DNA of 64,000 nt, taken from assembly GCF_003259365.1 (NCBI RefSeq), contig NZ_QLLY01000006.1:436851-500850 (forward strand), written 5' to 3'. This DNA is from Streptomyces sp. PsTaAH-137 (GTDB lineage Bacteria > Actinomycetota > Actinomycetes > Streptomycetales > Streptomycetaceae). Shown one piece after another: positions 34,097-42,502 of this stretch (position 1 is the stretch's first letter; the number at the start of each line of letters is the position of its first letter). The notes under the pieces were generated by a model. That model saw only the letters and a program-made list of their open reading frames with translations. It was not told the DNA's origin and did not search any database. The position numbers and the translations under genes are program-made.

Positions 34097-34785
34097 CGGG
34101 CGAACTCCATGTCCCGCGACTTGCCGTCCCGTACGACGATCTCGCGGTCGGAGTAGGCGGCGACCCGGGCCTCGTGCGTGACCAGGACGACGGCGGCGTT
34201 CGCGCCGCGCGCGGCCTCGGTCAGCAGCTCCATGACCCGCTCGCCGTTGAGGGAGTCCAGGGCGCCGGTCGGCTCGTCGGCGAAGAGCAGGCGCGGGTTG
34301 GTGACCAGCGAGCGGGCCACGGCGACGCGCTGGCCCTGGCCGCCCGATATCTCACCGGGGCGCTTGGCGGCGAGGTCGTCGACCTCAAGCCGCGCCAGCC
34401 AGGAGGCCGCCTGCCGCTCGGCCTCCTTGCGCTTGGTGCCGTTCAGCCGCAGCGGCAGCGCGACGTTCTCCACGCAGGTCAGCTCCGGGACCAACTGCCC
34501 GAACTGGAAGACGAAGCCGAAGTCGGTGCGGCGCAGGGCGCTGCGCTCGGCGTCGGACAGCGTGGTCAGCTCGCGGCCGTCGTAGGTGATGGAGCCGGAG
34601 TCCGGGGTGACGATGCCGGCCAGACAGTGCAGCAGCGTCGACTTGCCGGAGCCGGAGGGGCCCATGACGGCGACGACCTCGCCGGGGTGGACGGAGAACG
34701 AGGCGCCGTCGAGCGCGGGCGTCGGGCCGTACGCCTTGTGCAGATCGGTGGCGGTGAGCAGGGCACCGGCGGGCGTGGGGGTCAT
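34093..34785 (-). CDS. ABC transporter ATP-binding protein (LolD/MacB type)
   Basis: 230 residues. Walker A GPSGSGKSTLL, Q-loop in VFQFGQLVPELT, signature ISGGQGQRVAVARSL, Walker B LLFADEPTGALD, H-loop VLVTHEARVA. The GQGQR variant replaces the common GQQQR. ATG follows GGAGGTCCGTCCC; it overlaps the padR stop and the permease start by 4 bases each. Confidence 0.92.
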   Translation of the reverse strand: MTPTPAGALLTATDLHKAYGPTPALDGASFSVHPGEVVAVMGPSGSGKSTLLHCLAGIVTPDSGSITYDGRELTTLSDAERSALRRTDFGFVFQFGQLVPELTCVENVALPLRLNGTKRKEAERQAASWLARLEVDDLAAKRPGEISGGQGQRVAVARSLVTNPRLLFADEPTGALDSLNGERVMELLTEAARGANAAVVLVTHEARVAAYSDREIVVRDGKSRDMEFAR

Positions 34786-35309
34786 GCGGGACGGACCTCC
34801 GCGGCGAGACGGTCGAGGCGCGCGGCGGTCAGTTCGAGCCAGCGCAGGTCGGCTTCCAGGTGGAACAGGGCGTGGTCGCAGATCAGCTGGTCGGCGAGGT
34901 CGCCCTTGCGCTTGCGGTCCGTGAGGATGCGCATCAGGCGCAGGTGCTCGGCGCGCTGGGTGTCGAGGATCGTCGCCGCGTCGCGCTCGGTCAGCAGCGC
35001 CAGGACGACCTTCGTGTAGAGCGTCGACTGGAGGTACGGTTCCGGCTTCTCCGGGGTCGCCAGCCACTGCCGTACGTCGGTGATGCCGGCGTCGGTGATC
35101 GCGTACCGCTTGCGCTCCGGGCCGTCGCCGGCCTCTATCCCGTCGACCTCCACGAGGCCGTTCTTCAGGAGGCGGGACATGGTCGAGTAGACCTGCCCGT
35201 AGTGCAGCGGCTTGTCGTGGCCGAACGTCGAGTCGAAGGTGCGCTTGAGGTCGTAGCCGTGCCGGGGGCCGGCTTCGAGGAGCCCGAGAAGGGTGTGACC
35301 GATGGACAT
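34782..35309 (-). CDS. PadR-family regulator of the ABC exporter
   Basis: 175 residues. Winged-helix domain IGHTLLGLLEAGPRHGYDLKR to LHYGQVYSTMSRLLKNGLVE, then the C-terminal dimerisation helices (Vir_act_alpha_C). It is the first gene of padR-ATPase-permease and likely represses the operon until a transported compound binds. The start codon lies 7 bases after a TACAGT -10-like box with no ribosome site, so a leaderless mRNA is probable, and an operator overlaps that box. Confidence 0.9.
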   Translation of the reverse strand: MSIGHTLLGLLEAGPRHGYDLKRTFDSTFGHDKPLHYGQVYSTMSRLLKNGLVEVDGIEAGDGPERKRYAITDAGITDVRQWLATPEKPEPYLQSTLYTKVVLALLTERDAATILDTQRAEHLRLMRILTDRKRKGDLADQLICDHALFHLEADLRWLELTAARLDRLAAEVRPA

Positions 35310-35316
35310 GACGACG

Positions 35317-35348
35317 ACTGTACACCGTGTGTATACCCGGGGTGTATA
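35317..35348 (-). promoter_or_regulatory. padR promoter with overlapping operator
   Basis: TACAGT (35322-35317) is a -10-like hexamer 7 bases before the ATG. TACACCGTGTGTA (35321-35333) is a perfect TACAC/GTGTA dyad, and TATACACC repeats again at 35348-35341. Overlap with the -10 suits autorepression. Confidence 0.55.
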
Positions 35349-35357
35349 GCCGCTCAT

Positions 35358-35455
35358 TCGTCTGCGGCCCGGTGGCCGCCTCTCGCGCAGTTCCCCGCGC
35401 CCCTGAAGCGAGCTGCGCTCGCTCAACTCAGGGGCGCGGGGAACTGCGCGACCAG
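35358..35455. repeat. Dispersed GC-rich inverted repeat, copy 6 (two arms)
   Basis: GCGCAGTTCCCCGCGCCCCTGA on the left and TCAGGGGCGCGGGGAACTGCGCG on the right, ~30 bases apart with an inner GCGAGCTGCGCTCGC hairpin. Located between padR and the RHH gene. Confidence 0.85.
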
Positions 35456-35479
35456 CCCCCACCGGCCGTCGGTCGAAAG

Positions 35480-35713
35480 TCAGCCGCCGGTCGCGGGGCC
35501 GCCGTCGCCGTCCGGGTTCGAAGGCGGACGCCCCCGTCGGGGGATCGGGCCGGCCCCGCCAGGGAGCCGGCCCGAATCGGCCAGAGCGCGTCGCAGCAGA
35601 AACTCGATCTGCGCGTTCGCCGAGCGGAGCTCATCGCCGGCCCACCGCGCGAGCGCGTCGTACACGGCGGGATCGAGGCGCAGCAGCACCTGCTTACGCG
35701 GGCGGGGAGTCAC
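35480..35713 (-). CDS. Small ribbon-helix-helix (Arc/CopG-like) DNA-binding protein
   Basis: 77 residues. Residues 7-50 (KQVLLRLDPAVYDALARWAG...) give a beta strand followed by two helices, the ribbon-helix-helix pattern; the tail is Gly/Pro/Arg-rich and probably disordered. The GTG start overlaps the SPFH stop (GTGA), so it is translationally coupled. No toxin partner gene is adjacent, so it looks like an operon regulator rather than an antitoxin. It is the natural candidate to bind the palindrome upstream of the SPFH gene. Confidence 0.8.
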   Translation of the reverse strand: MTPRPRKQVLLRLDPAVYDALARWAGDELRSANAQIEFLLRRALADSGRLPGGAGPIPRRGRPPSNPDGDGGPATGG

Positions 35714-36639
35714 TGGTAGAGCGTCCCGGTGTTCAGCACGGGCTGCGCCGCACGGTCCCCGCAGAGCACCACGAGCAGGTTCGAGACCATGGCGGCCTTG
35801 CGCTCCTCGTCCAGCTCGACGATGTCCTGCTCGGAGATCCGGGCGAGCGCGGCCTCGACCATGCCGACCGCGCCGTCCACGATCTGCCGCCGCGCGGCGA
35901 CCACGGCGCCGGCCTGCTGACGCTGGAGCATCGCCGAGGCGATCTCCGGCGCGTACGCGAGGTGCGTGAACCGGGACTCGATGATCTGGACCCCGGCCGC
36001 CTCCACGCGCGCGTGCAGCTCGACGGCCAGCTTCTCGGTGATCTCCTCGGCGTTCCCGCGCAGCGACAGGCCGCCCTCGTCATGGGCGTCGTACGGGTAC
36101 TCGATCGCGATGTGCCGGACCGCCGCCTCGGTCTGCGTGGAGACGAACTCCAGGAAGTCGTCGACCTCGAAGGTGGCCTGCGCGGTGTCCTCGACCTTCC
36201 ACACCACGACCGCGGCGAGCTCGATCGGGTTGCCGTAGGCGTCGTTGACCTTGAGGACGGCCGTCTCGTGGTTGCGTACGCGCGTCGAGATCTTGGTGCG
36301 CGAGGTGAGCGGGTTCACCCAGCGCAGGCCGTCGGTGCGGATCGTGCCCCGGTAGCGGCCGAAGAGCTGGACGACGCGGGCCTCGCCCGGCGCCACCATG
36401 TTCAGCCCGCACATGGCGAAGACGGCGGCGATCGCGAGCACGATGCCCACCGCGATCAGGACGGCCTTGGCGCCGTTCGAGTCGAGCCCCGCGCCGACGG
36501 CGACGAGCCCCGCCCCGACGACGAGTCCGACGAGGCCGAGCAGCAGGGCGAGACCGCCGCCGATGCTGGTGGCCGTGAATTCGCGCACGCCGGTCCTGGG
36601 CATCTGCGGCACGTCGGGTGTGGCGTCCGTCTCGGGCAT
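35710..36639 (-). CDS. SPFH/Band 7 (stomatin/flotillin-like) membrane protein
   Basis: 309 residues. Two N-terminal membrane segments (~22-75), then an SPFH domain (VAPGEARVVQLFGRYRGTIRTDGLRWVNPLTSRTKISTRVRNHE..., VVVWKVEDTAQATFEVDDF) and a helical, Ala/Gln-rich C-terminal region (ASAMLQRQQAGAVVAARRQ). SPFH proteins scaffold membrane microdomains and oligomerise. Couples to the small RHH gene. A perfect palindrome lies 72 bases upstream of its ATG. Confidence 0.9.
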   Translation of the reverse strand: MPETDATPDVPQMPRTGVREFTATSIGGGLALLLGLVGLVVGAGLVAVGAGLDSNGAKAVLIAVGIVLAIAAVFAMCGLNMVAPGEARVVQLFGRYRGTIRTDGLRWVNPLTSRTKISTRVRNHETAVLKVNDAYGNPIELAAVVVWKVEDTAQATFEVDDFLEFVSTQTEAAVRHIAIEYPYDAHDEGGLSLRGNAEEITEKLAVELHARVEAAGVQIIESRFTHLAYAPEIASAMLQRQQAGAVVAARRQIVDGAVGMVEAALARISEQDIVELDEERKAAMVSNLLVVLCGDRAAQPVLNTGTLYQ

Positions 36640-36958
36640 GACTGTCCCCGTTTCCCTGAAGCCTTGCTGAGCTGCTGGTTCACGCCGGAGGTGACGCGGA
36701 CCCTGTCTAGCAAAGTGATATCACTTTAACCCGAACGGCAACCTTACGCACCTGTTGCTCGTCGGATCTCTTGGGGCGCGTGCTGATTGTCACGTCCCGA
36801 AAAGCCCGGACGGTCCGGTTTTGGTCGGTAGGCGCGGTGTTAGCTTCATGCACTGATTAGGCCTGCTGGGGGTGGAAGGGCCGGGTTCACAGGCCGGTGC
36901 GGCATGATCCGCGCACCGGAGCACGCCGAGAACGACGAGATGCGGAGCGGTAGACGTC
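36640..36958. other. Divergent regulatory region between the SPFH and PBP genes
   Basis: 319 bases, no gene. It holds the 16-bp palindrome at 36712-36727. TTTTGG (36819) and TAGCTT (36841) may be the promoter of the penicillin-binding protein gene, leaving a leader of about 110 bases. Confidence 0.5.
36712..36727. promoter_or_regulatory. Perfect 16-bp palindrome AAAGTGATATCACTTT
   Basis: AAAGTGAT/ATCACTTT is exactly self-complementary and 75% A+T in a >70% G+C genome, so it is very unlikely by chance. It lies in the SPFH upstream region. Ribbon-helix-helix proteins often bind short AT-rich palindromes, and one is encoded in the same operon. Confidence 0.7.
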
Positions 36959-39283
36959 ATGGGCCGAGCGGAAGAGCGGCGGGCACGGCAGCGCGGGGGC
37001 GCACGCCGTGCCGCGCCCGCCCCTGCGACGGGACACCGTGCCGAGGGCGGGCGCGCGGACCGTAGGAAGAGCAAGGACGACCGGGGGTTCATACGCAGGA
37101 TGTTCACCTGGAAGAAGATCCTGGGCGCCTTCTTCGGCGTCGTGCTGCTCTGCATGGGCGCGTTCGTCGTGCTCTACATGATCATCGACGTCCCCGACGG
37201 GAACAACCAGGCGAAGCTACAGAGCAACGTCTTCAAGTACAGCGACGGCAGCGTCATGGCCCGCACCGGCGACGTCAACCGCGAGATCGTCGACCTGTCG
37301 GAGCTCACCCCCGAGGTGCAGCGCTCCTTCGTCGCCGCCGAGAACAAGTCGTTCTACACCGACAAGGGCGTCGACCTGAAGGGCACCGCCCGCGGTCTGT
37401 TCAACACCCTGTCCGGCAAGGGCAAGCAGGGTGGTTCGACGATCACCCAGCAGTACGTGAAGAACTACTACCTCACGCAGGACCAGACCGTCACGCGCAA
37501 GCTGAAGGAACTGGTCATCTCGCTGAAGGTGGAGCGGCAGTACTCCAAGGAAGAGATCCTCGCCGGGTACATCAACACCAGCTACTACGGCCGCGGCGCC
37601 TGGGGCATCCAGGCCGCCGCGCAGGCGTACTACGGGATCGACGCCTCGAAGCTGAGCCCGAACCAGGGCGCGTACCTGGCCGCGCTGCTCCAGGCCCCCA
37701 GCCAGTACGACTATTCGAGCGCCACCCCCACCGGCAAGAAGCTCGTCAAGGCCCGCTGGAACTACGTCCTCGACAACATGGTCGAGATGCACTGGCTCGA
37801 CGCGGGCAAGCGCAAGGACTACACCTTCCCCACGCCGCACAAGCCGAAGGCCGCCTCCGGCCTCACCGGCCAGGAGGGCTATCTCTACGAGGCCGCGAAG
37901 GCCGAGGCCATCAAGGACCTCGACATCCCCAAGGAGAAGTTCGACGCCGGCGGCTACACGATCACCCTCAACATCGACCGCAAGAAGCAGCAGCAGCTGG
38001 AGAAGTCGGTCAAGGACCAGCTGACCGACAAGCTGGACACCAAGCACAGCAAGACCGACGCGGACGTGCAGGCCGGAGCGGTGTCGGTCGACCCGAAGAC
38101 CGGCAAGGTCCTCGCGATGTACGGCGGCGAGGGCTACCCCGGGCACTACACCAACAACGCCACGCGCGCCGACTACCAGCCCGCCTCCACGTTCAAGCCG
38201 ATCATCCTGGCGGCGGCCCTCGCCGACGGCGCCGAGAACGAGTCCGGCCAGCAGATCAAGGCGAGCACCAGCTACGACGGCACGAGCAAGCGCCCGGTGG
38301 AGGAAGGCGGCACGAAGGTCGGCTTCGCCCCGCCGAACGAGGACGACCAGGACTACGGGCCGGTCACCGTGCAGACCGCCATGAACAAGTCCATCAACTC
38401 CGTCTTCGCCCAGATGGGCGCCGACGTCGGCATGGACAAGGTCATGGAGACGGCCAAGGCGCTCGGCATGAACTCCGACGACCTCAAGCCGTACTACGCC
38501 CAGACCCTCGGCACCATGGGCGCGAGCCCGCTGGAGATGGCCGGGGTCTACGCGACGCTCGACAACCACGGCAAGAAGGTCACCCCGAAGCTCCTCAAGT
38601 CGGTGTCCTACGGGGGCTCGAAGGAATCGCTGCCGGACGCCATCGGCAGCCAGGTCCTGGAGCACGGGGTCGCCGACTCGGTCACCTCGGTGCTGACCGG
38701 CGTGGTCGACGACGGTACGGCGAAGGCGTCGGTCCGCGACAACCCGGCGCGCGACGGCCAGCAGGTGGCGGGCAAGACGGGTACGTCGGACTGCAACCGC
38801 TCGGCCTGGTTCACCGGCTACACCCCGGACCTCGTGACCTCCGTCGGCCTGTTCGGTGAGGCCGCCGGGAAGCGCACCCTGTCCTGCGACGACAAGAAGA
38901 CACCGGTCGGCAAGGGCGGTCAGGTCTCGCTGAGCGGCGCGGCCGGCGGCGGCCGGGTCAACGGTGGCGCGTTCCCGGCCCAGATCTGGGCGCAGTACAC
39001 CTTCAACGCGACCGGCTCCAGCGGCAAGTTCAGCCTGGACACGGACATGGGCGCGGGCGTCAAGCCCACGACGTCCGCCCCGGTCACGCCGAGCGACACG
39101 CCGAGCCAGACGCCGAGCCAGACGCCGACGACGAAGGCGCCGAGCCAGACGCCGACGACGCCGAGCCAGGAGCCGACGACCCAGACGCCGACCCAGACGC
39201 CGACGACGGAGGAGCCGCCGCCGTCGGACTCCCCGACGATCGAGATCCCGGAGAACCCGGTGAACGGCAGAGAAGAGCAGTAG
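36959..39283 (+). CDS. Class A penicillin-binding protein (transglycosylase/transpeptidase)
   Basis: 774 residues. A basic cytoplasmic tail (1-50) precedes one membrane helix (ILGAFFGVVLLCMGAFVVLYMII). The GT51 domain has catalytic Glu in AAENKSFYTDKGVD, GGSTITQQYVKNYY and RKLKELVISLKVERQYSKEEI. The transpeptidase domain has STFK (S410-K413), SIN (in MNKSINSVF) and KTGTS (from K606). The C-terminal ~75 residues are a Thr/Pro/Gln repeat, probably wall-spanning. It polymerises and crosslinks peptidoglycan. The first residue of the GT motif (ENKSFY rather than EDRRFY) is a mild variant. Confidence 0.95.
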   Translation: MGRAEERRARQRGGARRAAPAPATGHRAEGGRADRRKSKDDRGFIRRMFTWKKILGAFFGVVLLCMGAFVVLYMIIDVPDGNNQAKLQSNVFKYSDGSVMARTGDVNREIVDLSELTPEVQRSFVAAENKSFYTDKGVDLKGTARGLFNTLSGKGKQGGSTITQQYVKNYYLTQDQTVTRKLKELVISLKVERQYSKEEILAGYINTSYYGRGAWGIQAAAQAYYGIDASKLSPNQGAYLAALLQAPSQYDYSSATPTGKKLVKARWNYVLDNMVEMHWLDAGKRKDYTFPTPHKPKAASGLTGQEGYLYEAAKAEAIKDLDIPKEKFDAGGYTITLNIDRKKQQQLEKSVKDQLTDKLDTKHSKTDADVQAGAVSVDPKTGKVLAMYGGEGYPGHYTNNATRADYQPASTFKPIILAAALADGAENESGQQIKASTSYDGTSKRPVEEGGTKVGFAPPNEDDQDYGPVTVQTAMNKSINSVFAQMGADVGMDKVMETAKALGMNSDDLKPYYAQTLGTMGASPLEMAGVYATLDNHGKKVTPKLLKSVSYGGSKESLPDAIGSQVLEHGVADSVTSVLTGVVDDGTAKASVRDNPARDGQQVAGKTGTSDCNRSAWFTGYTPDLVTSVGLFGEAAGKRTLSCDDKKTPVGKGGQVSLSGAAGGGRVNGGAFPAQIWAQYTFNATGSSGKFSLDTDMGAGVKPTTSAPVTPSDTPSQTPSQTPTTKAPSQTPTTPSQEPTTQTPTQTPTTEEPPPSDSPTIEIPENPVNGREEQ

Positions 39284-39294
39284 CCAGGGCGGTA

Positions 39295-39335
39295 CGCCGA
39301 AGGGGCGCCGGATGTTCTCCGGCGCCCCTTCGGCG
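39295..39335 (+). terminator. Terminator after the PBP gene
   Basis: 18-bp perfect stem CGCCGAAGGGGCGCCGGA / TCCGGCGCCCCTTCGGCG, 5-base loop. It lies between convergent genes. Confidence 0.85.
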
Positions 39336-39358
39336 TTCCTGCACAGCCCTCGCGCGCC

Positions 39359-41395
39359 CTACGAGGCGCCGCCGCCCGGCCGCGCCAGCTCGAACCAGAC
39401 CACCTTGCCGGTGGACAGCCGGGTGGCGCCCCAGCGTCTGGCGAGACGGTTCACCAGGAACAGGCCGCGGCCGCCCTCGTCGGTGGCGCGCGCCTGCCGC
39501 TGCCGGGGCAACTGCGGTACGTCGTCGCCGACTTCGCAGCGCAGTACGTCGGTGCGCAGCAGCCGCAGCGTCACCGGCCGGGACGCGTACCGCACCGCGT
39601 TCGTGACGACCTCGCTGACCAGCAGCTCGACGGAGTCGGTCAGCTCCTCCAGGCCCCAGCGGGCCAGCGCGCTGCGCGCGAGGCGCCGGGCCCGGGAGGG
39701 CGCGGCGTCCTCCGGTTCCAGGAACCAGTACGCGACATCGCTCGGCGCGATCCCGTCGAAGCGGGCGGCGAGCAGCGCGATGTCGTCGTCCCGGTCGCCC
39801 GGGCCGAGCATGTCCAGCACCTCGTCGCAGAGGGCCTCCAGGGGCGGCGGATGGTCCGGGCCCGTCAACTGGGCCGTGTTCGCCAGCCGTTCGCGCAGCT
39901 GCTCTATGCCCGTCCACACGTCACGCAGCCGGGACTCGACGAGCCCGTCCGTGTAGAGGAGCAGGGTCGCCCCGGCGGGCGCGTCCAGCTCCACGGCCTC
40001 GAAGTCGACGCCGCCGACGCCGATCGGGGCGCCCGGCGGCACCCGCAGCACCTCCGCGCGCCCGCCCAGGTGCAGCAGGACCGGCGGCGGATGCCCGGCG
40101 TTGGCGATCGTGATGCGGTGCGAGACCGGGTCGTAGACCGCGTACATGCAGGTCGCCATGCGGTCGGTGCCGAGCCGCTGCGCCTGCTCGTCGAGATGGT
40201 GCAGGACCTCCTGCGGCGGCAGGTCGAGCCCCGCGAGGGTCTGCGCCGTCGTGCGCAGCTGGCCCATGATGGCCGCCGACGTCATCGAGTGCCCCATGAC
40301 GTCACCGACGACCAGGGCGACCCGGCTGCCCGGCAGCGGGATCGCGTCGTACCAGTCGCCGCCGACCCGCGCCGTCTCCGCCGCCGGCAGATAGCGCGAG
40401 GCCAGCCGGACGCCCGTCGGACGCGGCAGGGTCTCCGGGAGCATGGTGCGCTGCAACTCGTCGGCGATGTACGCCTCGCGCCCGTACAGGACCGCCTTGT
40501 CGATGCCGAGCGCGCTGTGCGTCGCCAGCTGCCCGGCCACCAGCAGGTCGTCGGGGTCGAAGGCGATCCGGTCCTGGCGGCGCAGGAAGACCGCGGCCCC
40601 GATCACCCTGCGGCGCCCGCGCAGCGGAGCCAGGATGACCCGCTGCCCGGTCGGCAGCGACGGCTCGCCGCCCAGGAGTTCGGGCAGCGCGGCCTGCGCG
40701 GCCGTCGTGTTCGCGAACACCGGGCGCACGCCGCGCAGCACCTCGGCGAGCGCGCCGCCGACCCGCACCTCGCACAACTCGGAACTGCCCGCTGCCAGTT
40801 CCGTCTGCGGCGCGAGCGGCACGGTCAGGATCGAGCCGTTCTCGGTGTCGACGTCGTCGGCGTCGGGGATCCGGTCGGTGCGGCGCAGACGGAGCACCAT
40901 CGGGCCCGTCGGCCGCTCGTCACCGACGGGCAGCGGCTCGCGGAGATAGACCAGGATCGCGTCGGAGAACGTCGGCACCGTGGCCCGGCACAGGCCCATC
41001 ACGATCTCGTCGAGGTCGATACCGCGCGCGATCCGCCGGGTCGCGGCGCCCACGAACCGCAGCCGGTCCCCGTCCCGGCGCATCGCCACCGGCTGGCCCG
41101 TCGGACGCGGCTGCCCGGAGCGCCGCTCGGCGCCGTCCGGCGGACCGGACGGATCGGGGCGCACCGGCTCGGGCGACGGCGTCCGCGGCTGCGAGTGCTC
41201 GGCGCCCGCGGCGTCGGAGGCGTCCGCCGTGGATGAGGGCGTGGCGGAGCGGCGCGGCTGTTCCGGTAACCCGCTGGAGCCCTCGGCGGACTGCGGGGTG
41301 TGCCGCAGCGCCGCGCGAGGGTCCGCGGGGCGGGCCGCCATGCCGTGATGGCGGCCTTCGTGGGAGCCTTGATAAGAGGCTGAGTGCTCCGTCAC
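39359..41395 (-). CDS. SpoIIE-type PP2C phosphatase with GAF and anti-sigma-like ATPase domains
   Basis: About 678 residues from the GTG at 41395. Order: ~100 residues of low-complexity N-terminus, a GAF-like domain (LDEIVMGLCRATVPTFSDAIL to FDPDDLLVAGQLATHSALGID), a SpoIIE phosphatase (LASRYLPAAETARVGGDWYD, VVGDVMGHSMTSAAIMGQLR, NAGHPPP, LLLYTDGLVE) and a HATPase_c RsbW-like domain (LVSEVVTNAVRYA, DEGGRGLFLVNRLARRWGA). Such proteins set the activity of SigB/SigF-type sigma factors through anti-anti-sigma factors. The start is uncertain (GTG 41500, GTG 41395 or ATG 41341). Confidence 0.88.
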   Translation of the reverse strand: MTEHSASYQGSHEGRHHGMAARPADPRAALRHTPQSAEGSSGLPEQPRRSATPSSTADASDAAGAEHSQPRTPSPEPVRPDPSGPPDGAERRSGQPRPTGQPVAMRRDGDRLRFVGAATRRIARGIDLDEIVMGLCRATVPTFSDAILVYLREPLPVGDERPTGPMVLRLRRTDRIPDADDVDTENGSILTVPLAPQTELAAGSSELCEVRVGGALAEVLRGVRPVFANTTAAQAALPELLGGEPSLPTGQRVILAPLRGRRRVIGAAVFLRRQDRIAFDPDDLLVAGQLATHSALGIDKAVLYGREAYIADELQRTMLPETLPRPTGVRLASRYLPAAETARVGGDWYDAIPLPGSRVALVVGDVMGHSMTSAAIMGQLRTTAQTLAGLDLPPQEVLHHLDEQAQRLGTDRMATCMYAVYDPVSHRITIANAGHPPPVLLHLGGRAEVLRVPPGAPIGVGGVDFEAVELDAPAGATLLLYTDGLVESRLRDVWTGIEQLRERLANTAQLTGPDHPPPLEALCDEVLDMLGPGDRDDDIALLAARFDGIAPSDVAYWFLEPEDAAPSRARRLARSALARWGLEELTDSVELLVSEVVTNAVRYASRPVTLRLLRTDVLRCEVGDDVPQLPRQRQARATDEGGRGLFLVNRLARRWGATRLSTGKVVWFELARPGGGAS

Positions 41396-41744
41396 GCGTG
41401 TCGAATCCGTCCGTCCGGGGCTGCGCGCCGTGCCACTGGTGCCTGCAGAAAGGCCGATACCCGGAACGCGTGCCCAGGGAACGGAATCCCGGCGCCGCAC
41501 GGTACGGAGACGTCTGCGGGCAGGTGTCTGTCGGCCATCTCGGGTGGAGGCAGGCTGAGTTGACGGTGCACGCCGTCCGGTCCACCCACGCTCACGGTCC
41601 CGCCACCCCTCGATGACCTCGTTGACATCGTGTCAGACCCACTACGCGTGCGAAGAGTTGCTGCCTGAACTCCACACATCTGCAGGGTGTCCGCTCTTGC
41701 GGAGGACGATCCTACGTTTCCTCCCCGGGGGCGCATCAAGGGTC
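41396..41744 (-). other. Upstream region of the phosphatase gene
   Basis: 349 bases. An open frame of ~80 codons ends at 41392 overlapping the GTG start by GTGA, but its product has no recognisable features and its codon use is poor; I do not call it. It may instead hold the phosphatase promoter or N-terminal extension. Confidence 0.35.
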
Positions 41745-42428
41745 TCATGAGGACACATGCGCGGGCGTACGGTCCCAGTCGGCGGGCAGCTCCGGCACCG
41801 GCCACGCCGGATCGGGGCGCCAGCGCTCCCAGCCGTCGGCGAACGGATGGCCCCAGCCCTCGATCACCTCGACCGCCCGCGCGCCCGCCTCCCGCACCCG
41901 CCGGGCCTGCTCCGCGCTCATCAGGCCGACCGCCTGGGCCTGCGCGAACTCGTCCTCGTCGTGCCAGCGCCAGCTCCGGTCCTCGTACACCGACAGGTCG
42001 AGGAAGTGGTCCTCGGAGTCGACCCCGCCCGACCAGCGGGTCCGCGGCTGTTCGAGGTTCACGTACCAGTTGCGGAAGCGCCAGCCCTGCTCCCAGAACA
42101 GCCACACCGACCACGGCTCGCCGGGGCGCGCCAGCTTCAGCACGCCCGCGCCGAACCAGCGGTCGCGGCGCACCACGCGCGGCTTGGTGTAGCGCGTCGC
42201 CAGCGGCTCGCGGTGCAGCGGGGTGCCGTCCGCGAGCACCGGCCGGACGCACTCGGTGCCGGGGGCCATCCAGGCGGCGAGGAGTTCGTCGGTGTCCTGG
42301 ACGACGGTGACCGGACGGCAGATGTGGACCGGGCCGGAATCAGGGTGTCCCGTATTGGCGCGATAACGCCACAGGATCCGCTCACCGGGCGCCCAGCGCC
42401 CCTCGCCCGTCCGGTCGTTGTCTGTCAT
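41745..42428 (-). CDS. DUF402 / FomD-like nucleotide phosphatase family protein
   Basis: 227 residues. DUF402 proteins include FomD (cytidylyl hydrolase in fosfomycin synthesis) and Ntdp nucleoside diphosphatases. The conserved core WRFRNWYVNLEQPRTRWSGGVDSEDHFLDLSVYED carries the Tyr/Asn and metal-binding Asp residues of the family. Start is read from a TAATAT -10-like box 6 bases before ATG with no ribosome site, so a leaderless mRNA is likely. Stands alone. Physiological substrate unknown. Confidence 0.85.
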   Translation of the reverse strand: MTDNDRTGEGRWAPGERILWRYRANTGHPDSGPVHICRPVTVVQDTDELLAAWMAPGTECVRPVLADGTPLHREPLATRYTKPRVVRRDRWFGAGVLKLARPGEPWSVWLFWEQGWRFRNWYVNLEQPRTRWSGGVDSEDHFLDLSVYEDRSWRWHDEDEFAQAQAVGLMSAEQARRVREAGARAVEVIEGWGHPFADGWERWRPDPAWPVPELPADWDRTPAHVSS

Positions 42429-42434
42429 GGACAG

Positions 42435-42440
42435 ATATTA
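42435..42440 (-). promoter_or_regulatory. -10 box of a leaderless DUF402 mRNA
   Basis: TAATAT, then CTGTCC, then ATG on the minus strand. Confidence 0.65.
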
Positions 42441-42502
42441 GGTGCCGCTGGCATACGACGGCAGCGACCGGCGTCACGATTACGTCATCCGGCCATCAGT
42501 CG

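Noticed and set aside
35480..35713. Toxin-antitoxin pair
   Set aside because: The ribbon-helix-helix protein could be an antitoxin, but its partner is an SPFH membrane protein and no toxin-like gene adjoins.
41396..41744. Small gene upstream of the SpoIIE-type phosphatase
   Set aside because: The frame overlaps the phosphatase start tidily, but it has no recognisable features and weak codon bias.
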